DNA of 20,442 nucleotides. Source: Ruminococcaceae bacterium UBA5391. Lineage in GTDB: Bacteria; Bacillota; Clostridia; Oscillospirales; Acutalibacteraceae. Made by a program: the position numbers and the translations under genes. Location: assembly GCA_002410755.1 (NCBI GenBank), contig DHOL01000014.1, positions 1 to 20,442 of the forward strand. Direction: 5' to 3'. The first letter of the stretch is position 1, and each line of letters opens with the position of its first letter. Below, in pieces: positions 14,578 to 20,442 of this stretch. The notes beneath the pieces are model-generated. The model was not told the DNA's origin. It did not search any database and saw only the letters and a list, made by a program, of their open reading frames with translations.

Positions 14578-15438
14578 ATGCCACGCCTGTGGGCGCTTCT
14601 CGGCAGGCAAGTGAAAAAGTACACCATGGGAGACAGCTCTTCCGTTACCGAGGAAACAGCCGAAGAACTGTTCTCTTCTCTGTGCTTTACTTTGGGCTTT
14701 GCCCTCCGTGCGGCTGGGATTCCCTGCAAAACCCTACTGACCGGGAACCTTGATTCCCTCCTGAAAAAAGGGCAGGGGCTGCTAAGTACCAGAGTGCAGG
14801 CCGTAAAGCGGCTCTGGGAAATGGTTTGCCGCACTTCACCCCGCATACAGAATGACTTTTATCGGGATACGCTTTGCGGAATCGGGAAGTCGTTCAAAAA
14901 ATATGACCTCTATTTTTTCGCCGACCAGTACCCGGAGACTGTTGATTACCCTTTAATCAATCCGGTGCCGGAAAGCCAGAAAGGTATCCTGTACGCTGAA
15001 GAATATCTGAAAAGGCTGCAAATTGAGAATACCCTTCTGAATCGGTTCGATGAAAAGAAAATCATAAAGCTGTTGGAAAGCTGCGTCCCGGATTATAGGG
15101 GAATGTGCATCAATCTCTGTGAGCAGCCCATGATCAATGCCCTTGGAAGGGCATTGATTGGGCAGTCCATCTTTCCTCTTGAGATAGGGGAAAAGGAAAG
15201 GCTATGCCTAACCGGAATTTTAACGGATGGCAGGCAGGAAAACCATAGCAGGCTTTTATCCGAAGCAGCAAGAAGGCTTTGCAGTGAGCTGCACCGGGAG
15301 GATGCGTCAACCGTCTCCTATCTTGACCACCTTTGTCAGGATTTCCTGCCGCGCATGGAATCCGCCCTTTCCGCAGGGAATCTGTCAAACGTATTCCTGT
15401 CCTTTCTCCCGGAAAATATCATTTCTTCCTGGGAATAA
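14578..15438 (+). CDS. DUF6179-like protein, unknown function
   Basis: 286 residues from the first conventional start, the ATG at 14578. Coding sequence appears to extend upstream without a stop to a CTG at 14506, which overlaps the TGA of the preceding gene. The extra 24 codons (including LPILKDEFSEKETALL) read like normal protein, and the ATG has no good ribosome site, so the true product may be 310 residues. Core stretches are KKYTMGDSSSVTEETAEELF near the start, and NRFDEKKIIKLLES and CINLCEQPMINALGRALIGQ later. It is soluble and helix-rich. I recall it as DUF6179, which I remember as occurring next to DUF6323. The function is unknown. The terminator at 15487-15524 follows. Confidence 0.7.
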   Translation: MPRLWALLGRQVKKYTMGDSSSVTEETAEELFSSLCFTLGFALRAAGIPCKTLLTGNLDSLLKKGQGLLSTRVQAVKRLWEMVCRTSPRIQNDFYRDTLCGIGKSFKKYDLYFFADQYPETVDYPLINPVPESQKGILYAEEYLKRLQIENTLLNRFDEKKIIKLLESCVPDYRGMCINLCEQPMINALGRALIGQSIFPLEIGEKERLCLTGILTDGRQENHSRLLSEAARRLCSELHREDASTVSYLDHLCQDFLPRMESALSAGNLSNVFLSFLPENIISSWE

Positions 15439-15486
15439 ACATGGAAAGCAATTCATCATATCTTGCACAACCCATAAACCGGACAG

Positions 15487-15524
15487 AAAGACAGCTCCCC
15501 GCTTTTCTGTAGGGAGCTGTCTTT
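15487..15524. terminator. Bidirectional terminator between DUF6179-like gene and tRNA operon
   Basis: AAAGACAGCTCCC (15487-15499) and GGGAGCTGTCTTT (15512-15524) are perfect 13-base arms around a 12-base loop. The A-run at the base on one strand gives a T-run on the other, so it can stop transcription from either side. Confidence 0.85.
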
Positions 15525-15606
15525 GCGTGCAGGCGGGCCGCTTTGCGGTTCGGTTCTGAGCGGAAGCCGTGCCATCGGTACAGTTTTCTGCCCATACTCC
15601 TTTTGT

Positions 15607-15630
15607 GGGTTCAAGTCCCTCTCTATCCTG
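15607..15630 (+). repeat. Short tRNA-like 3' fragment
   Basis: GGGTTCAAGTCCC (15607-15619) looks like a T-arm (GGG-TTCAAGT-CCC) and is followed by TCTCTATCC, like the 3' acceptor strand of a tRNA. No matching 5' half is present within 80 bases upstream. It may be a remnant left by an element that integrated into a tRNA gene, or coincidence. Confidence 0.3.
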
Positions 15631-15631
15631 T

Positions 15632-15662
15632 AAAACAAAAGCACCCGGCAAAAGCCGAGTGC
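15632..15662 (-). terminator. Terminator of the tRNA operon
   Basis: On the minus strand, GCACTCGGC (15662-15654) pairs with GCCGGGTGC (15649-15641) around a TTTT loop. One T-G wobble is present, and TTTTGTTTT follows at 15640-15632. It begins 20 bases after the last tRNA. Confidence 0.85.
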
Positions 15663-15681
15663 ACTTTCTAGGTTCTTCCCA

Positions 15682-15758
15682 TGGTGGACGCATCGGGACT
15701 CGAACCCAAGACCTCTCGCGTGTGAGGCGAACGCTCTAACCAGCTGAGCTATGCATCC
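15682..15758 (-). tRNA. tRNA-Val (anticodon CAC)
   Basis: 77 bases including an encoded CCA. The acceptor arms are GGATGCA and TGCGTCC. The D-arm is GCTC-AGCTGGTTA-GAGC. The anticodon arm is TTCGC-CTCACAC-GCGAG with CAC at 34-36. The variable loop is AGGTC, and the T-arm is TTGGG-TTCGAGT-CCCGA. It reads GUG codons and is the last gene of the three-tRNA operon. Confidence 0.95.
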
Positions 15759-15790
15759 AAAGCTGCGCGTTTCCGCGCAAAAATAAGAAA

Positions 15791-15865
15791 TGGTGACCCG
15801 GGCGAGAATCGGACTCGCGTTACCGCCGTGAAAGGGCGGTGTCTTAGCCGCTTGACCACCGGGCC
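15791..15865 (-). tRNA. tRNA-Glu (anticodon TTC)
   Basis: 75 bases with encoded CCA. The acceptor arms are GGCCCGG and CCGGGTC, the anticodon loop is CTTTCAC with TTC in the anticodon position, and the T-arm carries CGAG-TCCGATT-CTCG. It is the middle gene of the operon, 5 bases after tRNA-Met. Confidence 0.95.
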
Positions 15866-15870
15866 ATAGC

Positions 15871-15947
15871 TGGTAGCGGCGATTGGGGTCGAACCAACGA
15901 CACTGCGGGTATGAACCGCATGCTCTAGCCAACTGAGCTACGCCGCC
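15871..15947 (-). tRNA. tRNA-Met (anticodon CAT), elongator type
   Basis: 77 bases with encoded CCA. It starts GGCGGCGTAGCTCAG, and the anticodon arm is TGCGG-TTCATAC-CCGCA. The three G-C pairs that mark initiator tRNA are absent from this arm, and the 1-72 pair is G-U rather than C-A, so elongator Met is preferred. A lysidine-modified Ile(CAU) is less likely given the sequence. It is the first gene of the operon. Confidence 0.92.
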
Positions 15948-15954
15948 ATATTGT

Positions 15955-15975
15955 GTCCCGCTGTCACAGCGGGAC
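15955..15975 (-). promoter_or_regulatory. Leader hairpin of the tRNA operon
   Basis: GTCCCGCTG and CAGCGGGAC form a perfect 9-bp stem around a 3-base loop. It starts exactly at the predicted transcription start (about 15976) and ends 7 bases before tRNA-Met. It could protect or guide 5' processing of the precursor, or block read-through from guaB, which otherwise has no clear terminator. Confidence 0.6.
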
Positions 15976-15982
15976 GAATATT

Positions 15983-16012
15983 ATTATACTATACTGATAC
16001 CGGGATTGTCAA
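15983..16012 (-). promoter_or_regulatory. Consensus promoter of the tRNA operon
   Basis: On the minus strand, a perfect TTGACA (16007-16012) and a perfect TATAAT (15983-15988) are 18 bases apart. The predicted start is near 15976. Confidence 0.88.
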
Positions 16013-16045
16013 CTGCTGTATAAAATATTTGCATGGCCCCCAAAG

Positions 16046-17575
<1,530 letters not shown>

Positions 17576-17594
17576 CTACGAATGTATAAAGTTC

Positions 17595-17623
17595 ATTTTA
17601 TCATTTTTTGAACACCGAATCAA
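17595..17623 (-). promoter_or_regulatory. Sigma-A promoter of guaB
   Basis: On the minus strand, TTGATT (17618-17623) and TAAAAT (17595-17600) are 17 bases apart. The leader of about 64 bases contains one small hairpin, TTCGTA-GAAGA-TACGAA (17566-17582), and a purine-rich stretch. Confidence 0.7.
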
Positions 17624-17641
17624 GGCTTTCGGCGAAAAACC

Positions 17642-17672
17642 AAAAATTCCAGCGTATCACAGTAGGCTGGAA
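17642..17672 (-). terminator. Terminator overlapping the end of the thioesterase gene
   Basis: On the minus strand, TTCCAGC (17672-17666) pairs perfectly with GCTGGAA (17653-17647), followed by TTTTT (17646-17642). The 12-base loop contains the TGA stop codon of the thioesterase gene (17659-17657). Confidence 0.75.
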
Positions 17673-18400
17673 GCTGTAAAGCTCACACCTGCTCCGGTGC
17701 TGCCGCTCAAGTAAAATTTTCCCCCGCTTTTCCCGCCGCAGATATGAAGCACGTCGCCTTCCGATACTTCGCTGACAAAATTGATTTCTATTTCCCGAGC
17801 GGTACTGCGCGCTTCGGTCGGAAGAAAATCTATCACGATATCGCCGTAAACGGCATTATTCATATGGCTGTTTGCGTCAAGGTCAGAGCGGAAAACACGG
17901 CGTTCGCCGAGCGGCGCAAGGCCTTCCGGCAAACGGATTCTCCGGCAGAGTTCATCCGGCTTCACTGGCCCGGTAGCATCCGGCCCAAAGCCCTGAAGGT
18001 CACGCACACGCTTTACGCGGTGCGTCTGCGCGTCTGCCAGCACGGTAACCTGCATAACGCTCAGCAGCGGCTTGTCCCCTGCGCCGAAAAAGCGGAAGTC
18101 ACGGTAATATTCGGCTTTGTTCTGCCCGCGGGGCCGTGTGAAGATACGAACTGCCTCACGGTGTGTCGGGAAGCGGAAAATCCGAATCCGCGCCGAGACC
18201 ATAAAGAAAACAAGGCCGGTCTTTTTCCGCAGATCCTCAAACCCGACGCCGAGCCGGTCAAGGTGCTGCTCGCCTGTTTCCTGCGCAAGGCGCATGGCAG
18301 AGCCAAGTTTTAAAGTATCGCCCGGCCCTACGTCATACGATGGGATAATCAGGCTGCGGCTGTATTCGGCCGCAAGATCCTCTTCTGTTTCTGTACTCAT
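17657..18400 (-). CDS. Acyl-ACP thioesterase (FatA/FatB family)
   Basis: Hydrolyses acyl-acyl carrier protein to release free fatty acids, ending chain elongation. 247 residues, a double hot-dog protein. The first hot-dog has the helix LKLGSAMRLAQETGEQHLDR and the GLVFFMVSARIRIFRFPTH strand region. The second has RSDLDANSHMNNAVYGD, where Asp175, Asn177 and His179 fit the catalytic DxNxH signature of the family. Its ATG overlaps the stop of serS by 4 bases (ATGA), so translation is coupled, and a terminator covers its own stop. Bacterial members set chain length for membrane lipids or secreted acids, but chain preference cannot be predicted here. The grouping with serS and parB is probably positional rather than functional. 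Confidence 0.88.
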   Translation of the reverse strand: MSTETEEDLAAEYSRSLIIPSYDVGPGDTLKLGSAMRLAQETGEQHLDRLGVGFEDLRKKTGLVFFMVSARIRIFRFPTHREAVRIFTRPRGQNKAEYYRDFRFFGAGDKPLLSVMQVTVLADAQTHRVKRVRDLQGFGPDATGPVKPDELCRRIRLPEGLAPLGERRVFRSDLDANSHMNNAVYGDIVIDFLPTEARSTAREIEINFVSEVSEGDVLHICGGKSGGKFYLSGSTGAGVSFTASSLL

Positions 18401-19680
18401 GGGCGTATGACATCTGTTCCGACATATTTGCGCAGGACTTCCGGCACCGTGACACTGCCGTCTGCGTTTTGGTACTGCTCCATAATGGCGGGGAAAACGC
18501 GGCTTGTGGCAAGGCCGGAAGCATTCAGCGTATTGACGTAATGCAGCTTGCCGTCTTCGGCACGGTACTTAATATTCCCCCGGCGGGCCTGATAGTCACG
18601 CGCATTGGAAGCGGAGCTGACTTCTTTGTAGATACCCATGCTCGGAATCCAGACTTCTACGTCATAAGTCCGCGCCATGGAGAACGAGCAGTCTCCCGCG
18701 GCAAGCTTGCTCAGGCGATAATGGAGGCCAAGCTCCTGCACAAGGCGTTCCGCCTTGCCGACAAGCTCTTCAAACGCATGGTCGGAGTCTTCCGGCTTCG
18801 TATACTGGAACATTTCCACTTTATTGAACTGGTGGCCGCGTATCATTCCGCGCTCTTCGCTGCGGTAGCTGCCGGCTTCTCGGCGGTAGCACGGCGTATA
18901 GGAAATATATTTCTTTGGCAGCTCGTCCGCAGAAAGGATTTCATCGCGGTGCAGGTTACAGAGCGCAGTTTCCGCCGTTGGGAGCAGAAATTTCCTGTCT
19001 GAGCTGGTCGGGTTTGCAATCCAGTAGTCCTCATCGGTAAACTTCGGGAACTGCCCGGCAGTCAGGCCGCACTCATATTTCAGCATATGCGGAACGAGGA
19101 CAAGTTCGTAGCCGTCACGGAGGTGCTCGTCAATGAAAAAGTTGAGCAGCGCCCATTCAAGCCTTGCGCCCATGCCGCGGTAAATCCAAGTCCCCGCACC
19201 CGCAAGCTTTGCGCCGCGCGTGTAGTCAATCAGGCCGAGGCTTTCACAAAGCTCGACGTGGTTTTTGGGGGTAAAACCTTCAAACTTCGGCTTTTCGCCA
19301 AAATAATGAAGTGGTTTGTTGTTCTCCTTGCCGCCGGCCACAACATCATCATCCGGCATATTTGGCAGGCTGAGCAAAAGCTCCTTCTGCTTTTTCTCGG
19401 CCTTTTCAAGTTCAGCAGAGTTTTCCTTAACTTTTGCTGAAATTTTTTTCATGTGTGCAAGGAGTTCTGAAACATCCCCGCCCGCCTTGCGGATTTGGGG
19501 TATTTTTTTACTTGCCGCATTCTGCTCTGCACGGAGTGATTCTACAATCGTGGTAATTTCACGCCGTTTCGTGTCAATCGCAAGGATTTCGTCCACAGCT
19601 GCATCTGCGTCAAGGCAACGTTTTTTTGCTCCGGCCTTGATTTTTTCCGGATCGTTCCGGATCAGTTTGATGTCAATCAT
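18397..19680 (-). CDS. serS: Seryl-tRNA synthetase
   Basis: Charges tRNA-Ser (and tRNA-Sec where present) with serine. 427 residues from the ATG at 19680, which has AGGAAG 8 bases upstream. A GTG three codons earlier lies inside that ribosome site and is rejected. Residues 1-107 form the antiparallel coiled coil that grips the tRNA long arm (IKLIRNDPEKIKAG ... KKQKELLLSLPNMPDDDV). The class II core follows: TAETALC, motif 2 at about 263-289 (PCYRREAGS ... RGMIRGHQFNKVEMFQY), EVSSASNARDYQARRGNIKY, and motif 3 ASGLATSRVFPAIMEQYQ near the C-terminus. The gene follows parB by 25 bases and overlaps the thioesterase gene by 4, so the three form an operon. Confidence 0.97.
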   Translation of the reverse strand: MIDIKLIRNDPEKIKAGAKKRCLDADAAVDEILAIDTKRREITTIVESLRAEQNAASKKIPQIRKAGGDVSELLAHMKKISAKVKENSAELEKAEKKQKELLLSLPNMPDDDVVAGGKENNKPLHYFGEKPKFEGFTPKNHVELCESLGLIDYTRGAKLAGAGTWIYRGMGARLEWALLNFFIDEHLRDGYELVLVPHMLKYECGLTAGQFPKFTDEDYWIANPTSSDRKFLLPTAETALCNLHRDEILSADELPKKYISYTPCYRREAGSYRSEERGMIRGHQFNKVEMFQYTKPEDSDHAFEELVGKAERLVQELGLHYRLSKLAAGDCSFSMARTYDVEVWIPSMGIYKEVSSASNARDYQARRGNIKYRAEDGKLHYVNTLNASGLATSRVFPAIMEQYQNADGSVTVPEVLRKYVGTDVIRP

Positions 19681-19705
19681 TTTTAGCACTTCCTGTTTTC
19701 GGATT

Positions 19706-20442
19706 TTAATCCTGTTTAAGGGATTTTATCAGTCCGGCAAGGTCATCCTCACCGTAAAACTCAATTTGAAGGATACCGCGTTTCTTTGTCCCGCTGACGC
19801 GCACTTTCCGCCCAAGCTGTTCTTTCAGGGCAAGCTCTGCTTCCTCATAGTAATGCGGGCGCGGGCGGTTTTTTGCTTTTTTAGGCCCTGCCTTCACCGC
19901 CTGTGCCATTTTCTCAGTTTCCCGGACAGACGCACCGTTTTCGGCAGCTTTTGCGGCTTCCCGCATTGAGTTTTCATCAGGAAAACCAAGGAGGGCACGG
20001 GCGTGCCCTGCGGAAATTTTTCCTTCGGAGACAAGCCCCTGCAGGTCTTTCGGCAAGCTGAGCAGGCGCAACGCATTGGTGACAGCCGGGCGGGATTTTC
20101 CTACGGTCTTTGCAACGTCATCCTGTGTCATAGAGTACGAGTTCATCAGCGACTGGTACCCTCTGGCTTCTTCCAGCGGGTTAAGGTCTTCGCGCTGAAG
20201 GTTTTCAATCAGCGCAAGCTCTGTAACCTGCTCATCGGTCAGTTCCCGCACTACGGCAGGTACTTCGCTGAGCCCGGCCATCCGCGCTGCGCGCCAGCGG
20301 CGCTCCCCTGCAACAATCTGATAGCCACCGCCTGGAATCGGCCGCACCAGGAGTGGTTGAAGGATTCCATGCTGTGAGATGGAATCTGCAAGTTCGGAAA
20401 GCGCCTGCTCATTGAAATCACGCCGCGGCTGGCTGCGGTTTG
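19706..20442 (-). CDS. parB: Chromosome-partitioning protein ParB (Spo0J), 5' end missing
   Basis: 245 residues are visible; the N-terminus is beyond the right edge. The first visible residues, NRSQPRRDFNEQALSELADS, lead into the CTP-binding ParB/Srx core (HGILQPLLVRP, then the box GERRWRAARMAGL). Next come ENLQREDLNPLEEARGYQSL and the helix-turn-helix TQDDVAKTVGKSRPAVTNAL that reads parS. The C-terminal dimerisation domain ends in GILQIEFYGEDDLAGLIKSL. ParB clamps spread from parS sites near the origin and load condensin. A parA gene would be expected just outside the window. No parS-like palindrome (TGTTTCACGTGAAACA type) was seen here. The presence of parB places this window near the replication origin, which is inference. 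Confidence 0.95.
   Translation of the reverse strand, partial: NRSQPRRDFNEQALSELADSISQHGILQPLLVRPIPGGGYQIVAGERRWRAARMAGLSEVPAVVRELTDEQVTELALIENLQREDLNPLEEARGYQSLMNSYSMTQDDVAKTVGKSRPAVTNALRLLSLPKDLQGLVSEGKISAGHARALLGFPDENSMREAAKAAENGASVRETEKMAQAVKAGPKKAKNRPRPHYYEEAELALKEQLGRKVRVSGTKKRGILQIEFYGEDDLAGLIKSLKQD

Noticed and set aside
19678..19689. GTG start of serS three codons upstream
   Set aside because: It overlaps the AGGAAG ribosome site that correctly positions the ATG at 19680.

Overview
The window looks like a chromosomal segment of a low-to-mid GC Gram-positive anaerobe of the Clostridia, most likely Oscillospiraceae/Ruminococcaceae-like. The grounds are AGGAGG-type ribosome sites, sigma-A promoters, an LplB/YtcP-type sugar transporter next to a membrane-bound AraC regulator, a Firmicutes-type Opp operon, and a parB-serS arrangement typical of the origin-proximal region. 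The taxonomic placement is inference.

Left part (1-4450): a carbohydrate ABC transporter on the minus strand (permease, permease, then a solute-binding lipoprotein cut by the window edge) diverges from a plus-strand AraC-family regulator with two membrane segments. The 365-base gap between them holds a good minus-strand promoter overlapped by two tandem copies of a 10-base repeat, and a perfect 7+7 dyad nearer the regulator gene. A bidirectional terminator separates this block from the next.

Middle (4462-10343, minus strand): a complete oppABCDF oligopeptide importer, expressed from one clear promoter, with a hairpin between oppA and oppB.

Accessory part (10653-15438). A strong promoter drives a 49-residue, six-cysteine ORF. 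It is followed by about 300 bases of apparently structured non-coding sequence with an internally duplicated motif and a GC-rich terminator. Next come a 14-bp perfect inverted repeat and a second, oppositely oriented promoter-to-terminator unit that looks like a small structured RNA. Then comes a two-gene type II restriction-modification system: a Dam-like adenine methylase transcribed first, overlapping a PD-(D/E)XK endonuclease that is not DpnII-like. After that, on the plus strand, lies a coupled pair of proteins of unknown function (DUF6323-like and DUF6179-like).

Right part (15487-20442, minus strand): a tRNA operon (Met-CAU, Glu-UUC, Val-CAC) with its own consensus promoter and terminator; guaB with its own promoter; and a parB(partial)-serS-acyl-ACP thioesterase cluster closed by a terminator that overlaps the thioesterase stop codon. 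These are housekeeping functions: chromosome partition, seryl-tRNA and GMP synthesis, and release of fatty acids from ACP.

The least explained stretch is 10653-11540. It carries two promoter-to-terminator units, neither containing a gene I recognise, plus an unusual inverted repeat between them.
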